Shown: positions 1-7,919 of the stretch, piece after piece
How the letters are laid out: each line of letters starts with the position of its first letter
Numbering within the stretch: position 1 is the first letter of the stretch
Assembly (NCBI GenBank): GCA_019118445.1
Contig: DWYY01000163.1
Location: forward strand, 1 to 42,991
From: Candidatus Eisenbergiella merdipullorum
GTDB lineage: Bacteria; Bacillota; Clostridia; Lachnospirales; Lachnospiraceae
Length of the DNA stretch: 42,991 bases
Reading direction: 5' to 3'
Program-made: the position numbers and the translations under genes
Notes under the pieces: model-generated
The model's input: the letters and a program-made list of their open reading frames with translations, nothing else
What the model was told of the DNA's origin: nothing
Database searches by the model: none

Positions 1-84
1 TAGGAGGATTTTTATTGATATCCTTACCGTTTCCTACTACTCTATTCTCCCCAGCATAGCTGGGGGATTAGACCTTTCATTCAA
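1..84 (+). mobile_element. Possible right end of an IS200/IS605-type element
   Basis: A perfect 7-bp stem with a 3-nt ATA loop (arms 49-55 and 59-65) lies about 20 nt before a TTCAA at 80-84. Immediately after it, the 63-bp repeat coding sequence begins in mid-unit. A short subterminal hairpin close to a TCAA/TCAC-like cleavage site is the usual architecture of IS200/IS605 right ends, where it also forms the 3' end of the TnpB guide RNA. The TAG at position 1 could be a transposase or TnpB stop codon, but nothing upstream is visible. The hairpin is seen directly; the identity as an IS end is inference. It could equally be an ordinary terminator followed by a decayed gene start. Confidence 0.3.
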
Positions 85-132
85 GGAGACATTGGCAGTC
101 TGAAGACAGAAGTCGGCAGCCTGAAGGGATCA

Positions 133-447
133 ATGTCCGAAGTCCGCGCAGACATCAGCGCTCTGAAAACAGAAGTCGGCAGCCTGAAGGGATCAATGTC
201 TGAAGTCCACGCAGACGTCAGCGCTCTGAAAACAGAAGTCGGCAGCTTGAAGGGATCAATGTCTGAAGTCCGCGCAGACGTCAGCGCTCTGAAAACAGAA
301 GTCGGCAGCCTGAAGGGATCAATGTCCGAAGTCCGCGCAGACATCAGCGCTCTGAAAACAGAAGTCGGCAGCCTGAAGGAATCAATGTCCGAAGTCCGCG
401 CGGACATCAGCGCTCTGAAGACAGAAGTCGGCAGCCTGAAGGAATCA
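133..447 (+). repeat. Five tandem 63-bp in-frame repeats
   Basis: Units start at 133, 196, 259, 322 and 385 and differ by only a few bases, for example His for Arg in unit 2, Val/Ile changes, and Gly to Glu in the last codons of units 4 and 5. A partial unit precedes (88-132) and a degenerate one follows (448-489). Near-identity at DNA level suggests recent expansion and probable length variation by slippage or recombination. Because 63 is a multiple of three, copy-number changes keep the frame. Confidence 0.95.
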
Positions 448-768
448 ATGTCTGAAGTCCGCGCAGACGTAAGCGCTCTGCAGGAATCAGACAAGGAGTC
501 GAAGACTGAGATTAAAGCTCTGAAGGAAGAAATGGCTGAGATGCGTATGGAAATCAATGACCTGAAGGAAACGGTGAAACGCATTGAGCTGACGCTTGAA
601 AATGAAACAAACCGCAATATCAGGATCATTGCGGAAGGACATCTGGAACTGAGCAGAAAGCTTGATGCTGTCTTGCAGGTGGAAAACGAGAAGGAGCTGC
701 TTCTTGTACGCGTGAATACGCTTGAAAGTGAAGTGCGTAAAATAAAGGAAAACATGCAGACGGCTTAA
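133..768 (+). CDS. Coiled-coil repeat protein, probably truncated at its 5' end
   Basis: The predicted product has 211 residues from the first in-frame ATG. Residues 1-105 are five near-identical 21-residue units (MSEVRADISALKTEVGSLKG-type), which is three heptads per unit and predicts a long left-handed coiled coil. The rest, residues 106-211, is a non-repeated charged helical region resembling small coiled-coil proteins common in Lachnospiraceae. No signal peptide or membrane segment is visible, so it is probably cytosolic. The frame stays open upstream to position 19 and holds a partial sixth unit at 88-132, but there is no ATG, GTG or TTG start there, so the original start seems to be lost. 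Each unit carries AAGGGA or AAGGAA just before its ATG, so starts inside the array are possible. Function is not known. Confidence 0.7.
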   Translation: MSEVRADISALKTEVGSLKGSMSEVHADVSALKTEVGSLKGSMSEVRADVSALKTEVGSLKGSMSEVRADISALKTEVGSLKESMSEVRADISALKTEVGSLKESMSEVRADVSALQESDKESKTEIKALKEEMAEMRMEINDLKETVKRIELTLENETNRNIRIIAEGHLELSRKLDAVLQVENEKELLLVRVNTLESEVRKIKENMQTA

Positions 769-774
769 TGCAGA

Positions 775-795
775 ACCGGCCGTAGACCGGCCGGT
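775..795. terminator. GC-rich hairpin between convergent genes
   Basis: ACCGGCC and GGCCGGT pair around a 7-nt loop, lying between the coiled-coil gene (ends 768) and the convergent amidase gene (ends 848). No clear T-run follows on either strand, so terminator function is likely from position rather than from a full intrinsic terminator signature. Confidence 0.35.
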
Positions 796-847
796 AGAGC
801 AGGAAAGTGGTCTTTGGGATTTTGATAAAATTTCTTTGGCAGTTCAC

Positions 848-1393
848 CTACCAGGTCCAGAGAGTACCGGCTATGCCGTCGGCAATGGCTCTTGCCGTGG
901 CGTCAAATTGTGCATCCAGGAGGGCATTGTCAGAATCGTTGTTGATGAAGCCAACTTCCACAAGGACGGCTGGCATTTCACTGCGGCGCAGGACGACGAG
1001 ATTAGGACGGGCATTGACACCCAGATTTTTGTAGCCGATCTCTTCCAACTGGCGGTTGATGTTTGTCGCAATGGTGCCTGCAGGGAGCCATTCGTTGTAG
1101 ACCAGGCTTTCCACTCCGGAATACTGGTTCGGATAAGGACTGGAATTGCGGTGGATTGAGATGAAGATATCCGCTCCGGATGCATTGCCCTTTGCAGCTT
1201 TTTGATAGGGGGATTCGTAGATATCTTCTGTCCTGGAATAAATGACGCGGAAGCCATAGGATTCAAGGATTTTGCCAACGGCAAGAGTCAGGGCGAGCGC
1301 ATCGTCTTTTTCCTGTCTGCCGTTGTATACGGCGCCCGGGTCGGAGCCTCCGTGTCCCGCGTCGAGAAAGATGGTGTAGACATAGTTGGCCAT
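848..1393 (-). CDS. N-acetylmuramoyl-L-alanine amidase (Amidase_3)
   Basis: This is a zinc amidase that cuts the bond between N-acetylmuramic acid and the L-alanine of the peptidoglycan stem. In a 181-residue product the family zinc ligands are His14 (in LDAGHGGSDPG), Glu28 and His81 (in SIHRNSS), and the catalytic Glu146 lies in LVEVGFINND. The protein is just the catalytic domain, with no binding repeats. I chose the start at 1393 because AGGTGAG lies 7 nt before it; an in-frame ATG at 1438 would add 15 residues but has a poorer ribosome site. No signal peptide is evident with either start, so export or function would need another route, or the protein may act on internalised wall fragments. 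It is monocistronic and convergent with the coiled-coil gene. Confidence 0.9.
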   Translation of the reverse strand: MANYVYTIFLDAGHGGSDPGAVYNGRQEKDDALALTLAVGKILESYGFRVIYSRTEDIYESPYQKAAKGNASGADIFISIHRNSSPYPNQYSGVESLVYNEWLPAGTIATNINRQLEEIGYKNLGVNARPNLVVLRRSEMPAVLVEVGFINNDSDNALLDAQFDATARAIADGIAGTLWTW

Positions 1394-1526
1394 GTGGGTC
1401 TCACCTGTATGGAACGCTTTCTTTAATATATGGCGCATGCTGCGCTTCTGTTCCTGAAGATCGGAGATAAGAAAAACTGGAAAAGCAGGAAAGTCGGGGG
1501 CTTTTTCAGAATATATATGTTCAAAG

Positions 1527-1547
1527 AGGGAACGGCTGCCGTTCCCT
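1527..1547 (+). other. Leader hairpin before the TIGR04086 gene
   Basis: AGGGAACGG and CCGTTCCCT form a perfect 9-bp stem with a CTG loop. It is flanked by CTTTTTC (1501-1507) and GAAAAAG (1548-1554), which can pair as an outer stem. It lies 25 nt before the start codon at 1572, just upstream of the purine-rich ribosome site, so it may modulate translation or stabilise the mRNA. No promoter is convincing upstream. Confidence 0.4.
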
Positions 1548-1571
1548 GAAAAAGAGGAAAGGAAGGAAGAA

Positions 1572-1946
1572 ATGAACAGAAAAGGGGGCGGAAGCGCTGC
1601 TATTCTTTTCCTGTTGAAATGCCTGCTGCTTTCTTACCTGCTGACCGGAGCATGTCTGATGCTGCTGGCGCTGCTTTTGTATAAACTGCGCCTTTCGGAG
1701 CAGATTGTCTCCATTGCCATTATCGTTATTTATGTGGCGGCTGTGTTCCTGGCGGGCTTTCTTGCGGGGAAAAGGATGAAAAACAGGAGATTTCTGTGGG
1801 GGCTGGCGGCCGGACTGGCTTATTTCGGCATTATGGTCCTGGTATCCCTTGCGGTCAATCACAGCCTGCGGGGGCTGGACACGCACTTTTTATCCACCCT
1901 GATACTCTGTGCGGCTGGAGGAATGCTGGGAGGGATGCTGAGCTGA
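1572..1946 (+). CDS. TIGR04086 family membrane protein
   Basis: This small integral membrane protein of 124 residues has four predicted helices, roughly residues 9-37, 43-64, 73-92 and 104-123, separated by short polar loops including a basic GKRMKNRR stretch that should face the cytoplasm. Proteins of this family are known from Clostridia as neighbours of the SCIFF gene, and here it sits directly upstream of scfA, which supports the assignment. Its biochemical role is not known; context suggests a link to SCIFF peptide processing or to the Sec machinery encoded just downstream. The start is well supported by a long purine-rich ribosome site (GAGGAAAGGAAGGAAGAA). Confidence 0.8.
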   Translation: MNRKGGGSAAILFLLKCLLLSYLLTGACLMLLALLLYKLRLSEQIVSIAIIVIYVAAVFLAGFLAGKRMKNRRFLWGLAAGLAYFGIMVLVSLAVNHSLRGLDTHFLSTLILCAAGGMLGGMLS

Positions 1947-1998
1947 AGCTTAAAAGTCAATTTTTTTGGGAAAAACACTTTTCTGCCAGAAAAATGTA

Positions 1999-2007
1999 TG
2001 CTATACT
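1999..2007 (+). promoter_or_regulatory. Candidate extended -10 promoter for scfA
   Basis: TG-C-TATACT at 1999-2007 matches an extended -10 element (TGnTATAAT), 34 nt before the scfA start codon. The -35 position (about 1979-1984) is poor, as is usual for extended -10 promoters. The region is markedly A/T-rich compared with its surroundings. Confidence 0.4.
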
Positions 2008-2041
2008 TACTGGGATAATGGCGTAGTAAGGAGGCGATCGT

Positions 2042-2185
2042 ATGAAGCACATTAAAACACTGAGCACGAGAGACCTGAAGGAGTCCATGAAGAAGGGCGG
2101 ATGCGGAGAGTGCCAGACATCCTGCCAGTCTGCATGCAAGACGTCCTGCACGGTAGGAAATCAGAGCTGCGAGAAGATGAAATAA
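2042..2185 (+). CDS. scfA: SCIFF ribosomally made peptide precursor (six Cys in forty-five)
   Basis: This 47-residue precursor is too short for most gene finders. It begins MKHIKTLSTRDLKESMKKGG, the conserved SCIFF leader, and carries six cysteines at 21, 24, 28, 32, 36 and 43, which defines the family. The maturase encoded next door is expected to form thioether links between Cys and neighbouring residues such as Thr; here several Cys are preceded or followed by Thr/Ser. SCIFF is nearly universal in Clostridia but its physiological role is unresolved. The start has an excellent ribosome site, AAGGAGG at 2029-2035, seven nt from the ATG. A strong hairpin follows the gene, so scfA is probably made in excess over scfB. 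Confidence 0.96.
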   Translation: MKHIKTLSTRDLKESMKKGGCGECQTSCQSACKTSCTVGNQSCEKMK

Positions 2186-2220
2186 GCAGCCTGGAACGGA
2201 CAACCGAAGACGGTTCACAT

Positions 2221-2245
2221 AAGCAGCGATGGTAAGTCGCTGCTT
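2221..2245 (+). terminator. Hairpin between scfA and scfB (partial terminator)
   Basis: AAGCAGCGA and TCGCTGCTT form a perfect 9-bp stem around a 7-nt loop, followed only by ATTATA rather than a full T-run. It sits between the precursor and maturase genes, 21 nt before the scfB start, so it probably acts as a leaky terminator or as mRNA 3'-end protection that sets a high precursor to enzyme ratio. Confidence 0.5.
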
Positions 2246-2266
2246 ATTATACGTCAAAGGGGAATT

Positions 2267-3694
2267 ATGGAGAAAGGAAAAAATTCAGTGATACATCAGT
2301 ATAGAAACAACGGCTACAATATCGTGATGGATGTCAACAGCGGAAGCGTGCATGTTGTGGACGATTGTGTTTATGAGGTGCTGCCTGAGGCGGAAAGGCT
2401 GTTTACAGAAGGAACAAAGGATAAACAGACCATTCTTGCGGCCGTGCAGGAAAGTTTTCAGGCAGAAAACGGCGGAAAATGTCCGTTTGGGGAACAGGAA
2501 CTTTCTGAAGCGGTGGATGAGATCCTGGAGCTTGCGGAAGCTGGCCAGCTTTTTACCGAGGATATTTATGAAAAATATATCGGAGAATTCAAGAACCGTC
2601 AGACGGTAGTAAAGGCGCTGTGCCTGCATGTGGCTCATGACTGCAATCTGGCCTGCCGCTATTGTTTTGCGGAGGAAGGCGAATACCATGGAAGGCGCGC
2701 GATCATGAGCTTTGAAGTGGGGAAAAAGGCGCTGGACTTTCTGGTGGCTTCCTCGGGGAACCGGGTGAATCTGGAAGTGGATTTTTTTGGCGGGGAGCCG
2801 CTGATGAACTGGCAGGTGGTGAAGGATCTGGTTGCCTATGGCAGAAGCCTGGAGGAGCCGAATCATAAGAAGTTCCGTTTCACACTGACCACGAACGGCG
2901 TCCTGTTAAATGATGAGATTCAGGAATTCCTGAATAAGGAAATGGCGAATGTGGTTCTCAGCATCGACGGAAGAAAAGAGGTCAACGACCGGATGCGTCC
3001 GCACAGAGGCGGTCAGGGAAGCTATGATGAGATCGTTCCCAAATTTCAGAAGCTCGCCGAAAGCAGAGGACAGTCCAACTATTACGCACGCGGCACGTTT
3101 ACCCATTATAACCTGGATTTCGCCGAGGATGTGATGCATCTGGCGGATCTAGGATTTAAGCAGCTTTCTGTGGAACCTGTTGTGGCAGATCCTTCAGAAG
3201 ATTATGCGATCAGGGAAGAGGATGTTCCGGCGATCCTGAAAGAATATGACAGGCTAGCCGTGGAGCTGATCAAGCGGCATAAGGAAGGTAGAGGCGTGAA
3301 CTTCTTCCACTACATGATCGATCTGAGCGGCGGGCCATGCGTAGCAAAACGGCTGTCTGGCTGCGGATCAGGAACGGAATATCTGGCGGTGACTCCCTGG
3401 GGGGACCTGTATCCCTGCCATCAGTTCGTCGGCCAGGAGGAGTTCCTCATGGGAAATGTGGATGAGGGGATCACGAGAGAGGACATCCGTGATACCTTTA
3501 AGGGCTGTAATGTTTATGCAAAGGAAAAATGTAAGGATTGCTTTGCAAAATTTTATTGCAGCGGCGGATGCGCGGCGAACGCCTGGAATTTTTCCGGCGA
3601 TATCAACGGATGCTATGAAATCGGCTGCAAGCTTCAGAGAAAGCGCATTGAATGCGCGATCATGATCAAGGCGGCGCTGGCCGAAGAGAGTTAA
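2267..3694 (+). CDS. scfB: SCIFF thioether maturase, radical SAM/SPASM
   Basis: This enzyme installs thioether crosslinks in the SCIFF peptide using S-adenosylmethionine and iron-sulphur clusters. It has 475 residues, the normal family length. The N-terminal part (about 1-100) should contain the peptide-recognition domain; the radical SAM motif CNLACRYC spans residues 126-133 (Cys126, Cys130, Cys133), followed by the FFGGEPLMNW motif. The C-terminal SPASM region is rich in cysteine, including CKDCFAKFYCSGGC, and should hold two auxiliary [4Fe-4S] clusters. It lies directly after its substrate gene scfA and is followed after 12 nt by secDF, so the three probably share a transcript. ATG at 2267 has the ribosome site AAAGGGGAA. 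Confidence 0.95.
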   Translation: MEKGKNSVIHQYRNNGYNIVMDVNSGSVHVVDDCVYEVLPEAERLFTEGTKDKQTILAAVQESFQAENGGKCPFGEQELSEAVDEILELAEAGQLFTEDIYEKYIGEFKNRQTVVKALCLHVAHDCNLACRYCFAEEGEYHGRRAIMSFEVGKKALDFLVASSGNRVNLEVDFFGGEPLMNWQVVKDLVAYGRSLEEPNHKKFRFTLTTNGVLLNDEIQEFLNKEMANVVLSIDGRKEVNDRMRPHRGGQGSYDEIVPKFQKLAESRGQSNYYARGTFTHYNLDFAEDVMHLADLGFKQLSVEPVVADPSEDYAIREEDVPAILKEYDRLAVELIKRHKEGRGVNFFHYMIDLSGGPCVAKRLSGCGSGTEYLAVTPWGDLYPCHQFVGQEEFLMGNVDEGITREDIRDTFKGCNVYAKEKCKDCFAKFYCSGGCAANAWNFSGDINGCYEIGCKLQRKRIECAIMIKAALAEES

Positions 3695-3706
3695 AGGAGA
3701 AAAGCA

Positions 3707-5899
3707 ATGAACAGGAAAAAGGGCATTATTACGCTGGTCGTATTTTTCGTCCTGCTCGTCGGATTGGGCTATGTGGCCGTTTTCGGCGTGGGTGCGGATC
3801 ATTCGGGGTCTGCCGCCAGCATCAAGCAGGGACTTGACCTGGCGGGCGGCGTGAGCATCACCTATCAGGTGGTGGGAGAGGAAGAACCGGACAGCGCGGA
3901 GATGAGCGATACCATCTACAAGCTGCAGCAGCGTGTGGAAGCTTATTCCACAGAGGCGCAGGTGTATCAGGAAGGATCGGACCGGATCGATATTGAAATC
4001 CCCGGTGTGTCTGATGCGGATGCGGTCCTTGAGGAGCTTGGCAGGCCGGGTTCGCTGTCTTTCGTGGATTCCGAAGGGAATACCGTGCTGGACGGCACGG
4101 ATATCGCGGACGCGGAGGCCGGCTATCAGACTGACAGCTTGGGAAACCAGGCGCCTGTGGTCCAGCTTACCATGACGGAAGAAGGAACCGAGAAGTTCGC
4201 TGAGGCCACCGAAGCGGCTGCCCCGACCCATGATATCATCTACATAATTTATGACGGTGAAGTGGTCAGTTCCCCTGCAGTGAATGATCCCATCACGGAC
4301 GGACAGGCTGTGATCACGGGCATGGCTTCTTTTGAAGAGGCGGAAAATCTTGCCTCCACCATCCGTATCGGCGGCCTGAGCCTGGAGCTGGAGGAACTTC
4401 GTTCCAATGTGGTGGGCGCGCAGCTCGGCAGTGAAGCAATCGAAAGGAGCCTGATCGCCGGCGCGATTGGTATGGCGATCGTCATCATCTTCATGATCGC
4501 GGTCTATTGGATCCCTGGCCTTGCAAGCGCCCTGGCGCTGTGCCTGTATGTGGAGCTCACTGTGCTTCTGCTCTATGGCTTTGACATTACGCTGACGCTC
4601 CCCGGCGTGGCGGGCATCATCCTTTCCATCGGTATGGCGGTGGATGCAAACGTGATCATTTTCGCCCGTATCCGGGAGGAGATCGCCGCGGGCAAGTCAG
4701 TGAAGACCGCGATGAAGATCGGTTTCCAGAAAGCGCTTTCTGCCATCATCGACGGCAATGTTACAACGCTTATCGCAGCGGCGGTGCTGGGTTTTATGGG
4801 TTCCGGAACGGTGCGTGGATTTGCGCAGACCCTGGCGCTCGGTATTGTGGTGTCCATGTTCACTGCGTTGTTTGTGACCAGAAGCCTGATGAATGCTTTC
4901 TATGCCCTGGGCATCCGGGATGAAAAGTTTTACGGCAGGGCAAAAGAAAGGAAGACCATCCATTTTGTTTCCAAAAAAGCGATTTTCTTCACTGTCTCCA
5001 TCGCGGTGATCTTGGTCGGATTTATCTCCATGGGCGTTTATCAGGTGCGTACCGGACAGGCTCTCAATTACAGCCTTGAGTTTGTGGGTGGCACTTCTAC
5101 CAATGTGACCTTTAACGAGGATATGAGCATTGAGCAGATCGATGAAGAGGTGGTTCCGCTCATTGAGGAGATCACAGGGGATGGGAATGTCCAGACCCAG
5201 AAGGTGCAGGGAACCACGCAGGTGATCTTCAAGACCAGGACGCTGGATGCGGATGAAAGAGAAGAAATGAACCAGATGCTGGAGGATCATTTCAGTGTGG
5301 ATCCTTCCACCACAACAGCGGAATCTATCAGCTCCACCATCAGTTCGGAAACCCGTCAGGAGGCTCTTGTAGCGGTGCTCGTTTCGGCGCTGTGCATGCT
5401 GGTCTATGTCTGGTTCCGGTTTAAGGACGTGCGTTTCGGCGCCAGCGCGGTGACGGCCCTGATCCATGATGTGCTCGTGGTAGTCGCCTTCTACGCAGTG
5501 TTCCGGGTTTCCGTGGGAAGCACCTTCATAGCCTGTATCTTGACGATCGTAGGTTATTCCATTAATGCGACGATCGTTATATTCGACCGTATCCGTGAGA
5601 ACATGAAAGCGGAAGGGACCGACAACCTGCCGGAACTGGTGGACCGCAGCATCACGCAGACGCTTTCTAGAAGTATTTTCACCTCCCTGACCACCTTCAT
5701 CATGGTCGCCGTGCTGTATGTGATCGGAGTGAGCTCCATCCGGGAATTCGCGCTGCCCCTGATGATCGGCATCGCCTGCGGCACGTATTCCTCCGTGTGC
5801 ATCACCGGACCGCTCTGGCTGGTACTCCGGAAGATTGGCGGTAAGAAAAAGACGCAGGATGGCGGAAAGATCACGAAAAAGGTTAAGGCAGGAAAATAA
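3707..5899 (+). CDS. secDF: Protein translocase SecDF fusion
   Basis: This membrane protein uses the proton motive force to help pull secreted proteins through SecYEG. Its 730 residues combine SecD (about 1-410) and SecF (about 425-730) in one chain, each half with one N-terminal helix (7-27 and about 424-446), a large external domain, and a five-helix bundle. The conserved SecD hallmark is visible in VAGIILSIGMAVDANVIIF, and the SecF counterpart in VGYSINATIVIFDRIREN, with the key acidic residues present. The short first external region is normal for the Firmicute fusion. It starts 12 nt after scfB with AAAGGAG as ribosome site. The coupling with SCIFF genes is common in Clostridia; whether it reflects export of the peptide is not known. 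Confidence 0.96.
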   Translation: MNRKKGIITLVVFFVLLVGLGYVAVFGVGADHSGSAASIKQGLDLAGGVSITYQVVGEEEPDSAEMSDTIYKLQQRVEAYSTEAQVYQEGSDRIDIEIPGVSDADAVLEELGRPGSLSFVDSEGNTVLDGTDIADAEAGYQTDSLGNQAPVVQLTMTEEGTEKFAEATEAAAPTHDIIYIIYDGEVVSSPAVNDPITDGQAVITGMASFEEAENLASTIRIGGLSLELEELRSNVVGAQLGSEAIERSLIAGAIGMAIVIIFMIAVYWIPGLASALALCLYVELTVLLLYGFDITLTLPGVAGIILSIGMAVDANVIIFARIREEIAAGKSVKTAMKIGFQKALSAIIDGNVTTLIAAAVLGFMGSGTVRGFAQTLALGIVVSMFTALFVTRSLMNAFYALGIRDEKFYGRAKERKTIHFVSKKAIFFTVSIAVILVGFISMGVYQVRTGQALNYSLEFVGGTSTNVTFNEDMSIEQIDEEVVPLIEEITGDGNVQTQKVQGTTQVIFKTRTLDADEREEMNQMLEDHFSVDPSTTTAESISSTISSETRQEALVAVLVSALCMLVYVWFRFKDVRFGASAVTALIHDVLVVVAFYAVFRVSVGSTFIACILTIVGYSINATIVIFDRIRENMKAEGTDNLPELVDRSITQTLSRSIFTSLTTFIMVAVLYVIGVSSIREFALPLMIGIACGTYSSVCITGPLWLVLRKIGGKKKTQDGGKITKKVKAGK

Positions 5900-5948
5900 G
5901 GGCAGAAAGCGCAGGAAAAAGGCCCTTACATAGAAAGAAAAACTGCAG

Positions 5949-5993
5949 GGCGTCCTGCCGGGAGGTGAAAACCGTCCGGCGGGACGCCTTTTT
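5949..5993 (+). terminator. Intrinsic terminator or attenuator between secDF and recJ
   Basis: GGCGTCCTGCCGG (5949-5961) pairs with CCGGCGGGACGCC (5976-5988) with one mismatch, followed directly by five T. It looks like a full intrinsic terminator. The recJ ribosome site begins within a few bases of the T-run and the recJ ATG is only 14 nt downstream, leaving no room for a separate promoter. Confidence 0.85.
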
Positions 5994-6007
5994 CAGAGAG
6001 GAACATT

Positions 6008-7816
6008 ATGGCAAAATGGTTTGTAGCTGCCAAGAAGGCGGATTTTGACAGAATCGGGAAAACATTCGGCATCAGTCCGGTGACGGCGAGGATCCTTAGA
6101 AACCGGGGGCTGACGCAGGATGAGGAATTTCGCAGATTCCTGTATGGAACCACCGCAGATCTGTATCCGCCGGAAGGGATTCTTGGCATGAAAGAAGCGG
6201 CGGAGCTTTTGGAACAGAAGATCCGGGAAGGAAAGAGGATCCGTGTGATCGGAGATTATGACGCGGACGGCGTCTGCTCCGCCTGCATCCTGCATCGAGG
6301 GCTGGCCGGAGCGGGAGCAGAGGTGGATACGGCGATCCCTAACAGGATGAAGGACGGTTACGGGCTCAACGAGCACCTGGTCCTGGATGCCTGGGAGGCA
6401 GGAATCGATACGATCGTCACCTGTGACAACGGAATTGCAGCAGGAGAGCAGATTGCCCTGGCAAAAGAAAAGGGGATGACCGTCGTCGTGACAGACCATC
6501 ATGAGGTCCCTTATGAGGAGAGCGGCGGAGAAAAGAAATACCTGCTCCCTCCCGCAGATGTGGTCGTTGACCCGAAACAGGACGGGGACACCTATCCCTA
6601 CAAGGGCATCTGCGGCGCGGTGGTGGCCTATAAGCTGATCCTCTGCCTGTATGGGAAGATGGGGCTTGACGGAGAAAAAAAGGATTTCCTGGACGGCCTT
6701 CTTGAACTGGCGGCCTTTGCCACGGTCTGCGACGTAATGGAGCTTTTGGACGAAAACCGGATCATTGTGCGTTTTGGCATAGCCCATATGAAACATACGG
6801 CAAACGAGGGCCTTCGCGCGCTGATGGAGGTAAACGGAATCGAACCGGAAAAGCTGACCTCCTATACCATCGGCTTCGTCCTGGGACCCTGCATCAATGC
6901 CACGGGCAGGCTGGATACAGCGGTGAGAGCGCTCCGGCTTCTGGAGGAGACGGACCGGGCTGAGGCGGTCCGCATCGCCTCGGAATTGAAGGCGCTCAAC
7001 GACAGCCGAAAAGAAATGACGGAAGGATTTGTGAAGCAGGCGATAGAGCAGGTGGAGAACGGAGATTTAGGAAAAGACCGGGTGCTGGTCATCTTTCTGC
7101 CAGACTGCCATGAAAGCCTTGCCGGGATCATCGCCGGACGCGTGCGGGAAAAATATTATAAGCCAGTTTTCGTGCTGACACGGGCGGAGGATGGCGTGAA
7201 GGGGAGCGGACGCTCCATCGAGACCTATCATATGTTTGAGGAAATGACGAAGATAAAGGAGCTTTTCACCAGATACGGCGGCCACAAGATGGCGGCAGGA
7301 CTTTCCATCCGCAGCGAGGATGTGGACGTCTTCCGAAGGCGGATCAACGAGGTCTGCACGCTTACCCCACAGGACCTGGAGGAACGGATCCACATTGACG
7401 TGCCCATGCCGGTCTCCTATATCACCCGCTCCCTGGTGGATGAACTGGACCGCCTGGAGCCTTTTGGAAACGGGAACCCGAGGCCGCTGTTTGCCCAGAA
7501 GGACCTTCTGTTCCTTTCCGGCCGCGTGCTCGGGAAAAACGGGAATGCAGTACGCTTCACGGTTCAGGACGACGCCGGAGGGCGCTGGGAAATGGTGGCT
7601 TTTGGCGATCCCTCTCCCATGAATGCCTATATGGAAGAAAAATTCGGAAAAGAGGCAGTGCGCCGGCTGTATGGGACGGGTGCGTCCTCCGGCGCCTTCT
7701 CCGGGAGAAACGTGGAAGCAAGTCCGCAGATCCGTCTTTCCGTGACCTATTATCCCTCTGTGAATACCTGGAAAGGGGATTCGAGGCTGCAGCTTGTGAT
7801 GCGCCAGTATCAGTGA
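6008..7816 (+). CDS. recJ: Single-stranded-DNA-specific exonuclease RecJ
   Basis: RecJ degrades single-stranded DNA 5' to 3' in recombination and mismatch repair. The 602-residue product has the DHH phosphoesterase motifs: GDYDADG at 82-88, and TDHHEVP with Asp163-His164-His165. The DHHA1 domain motif GRSIETYHMFEE and GGHKMAAG follow at about 400-425, and the OB-fold is near 470-560. Length is slightly above the usual 560-590, with a Ser/Gly-rich insertion near the C-terminus (TGASSGAFSGR). The ATG has AGAGAGG as ribosome site. It follows a strong terminator-like hairpin, so it is either attenuated or transcribed by read-through from the scf-secDF operon. It is followed by a 210-bp gap with a new promoter. 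Confidence 0.95.
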   Translation: MAKWFVAAKKADFDRIGKTFGISPVTARILRNRGLTQDEEFRRFLYGTTADLYPPEGILGMKEAAELLEQKIREGKRIRVIGDYDADGVCSACILHRGLAGAGAEVDTAIPNRMKDGYGLNEHLVLDAWEAGIDTIVTCDNGIAAGEQIALAKEKGMTVVVTDHHEVPYEESGGEKKYLLPPADVVVDPKQDGDTYPYKGICGAVVAYKLILCLYGKMGLDGEKKDFLDGLLELAAFATVCDVMELLDENRIIVRFGIAHMKHTANEGLRALMEVNGIEPEKLTSYTIGFVLGPCINATGRLDTAVRALRLLEETDRAEAVRIASELKALNDSRKEMTEGFVKQAIEQVENGDLGKDRVLVIFLPDCHESLAGIIAGRVREKYYKPVFVLTRAEDGVKGSGRSIETYHMFEEMTKIKELFTRYGGHKMAAGLSIRSEDVDVFRRRINEVCTLTPQDLEERIHIDVPMPVSYITRSLVDELDRLEPFGNGNPRPLFAQKDLLFLSGRVLGKNGNAVRFTVQDDAGGRWEMVAFGDPSPMNAYMEEKFGKEAVRRLYGTGASSGAFSGRNVEASPQIRLSVTYYPSVNTWKGDSRLQLVMRQYQ

Positions 7817-7890
7817 GGACAAAAAACAGGGGGACAATAATATGCTCCCAAAATGCCGAAAATATGCCGCGCCGGCTGGCAGGTTCAATC

Positions 7891-7919
7891 TTGCAGGATG
7901 GGAGGCGCTGGCATATAAT
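7891..7919 (+). promoter_or_regulatory. Sigma-A promoter for the PfkB-family kinase
   Basis: TTGCAG (7891-7896) and a perfect TATAAT (7914-7919) are separated by 17 nt. The start codon at 8027 is about 100 nt from the expected transcription start, leaving a long leader with no obvious riboswitch. Confidence 0.75.

Noticed and set aside
88-489. CRISPR-like array
   Set aside because: The repeats are directly adjacent without variable spacers and encode a heptad pattern; no cas genes are nearby.
81-755. Ser/Thr/Arg-rich open frame on the minus strand across the repeat array
   Set aside because: It is the mirror of the 63-bp repeats; repeats without stops on one strand keep other frames open too. 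The composition is not protein-like and no ribosome site is present.
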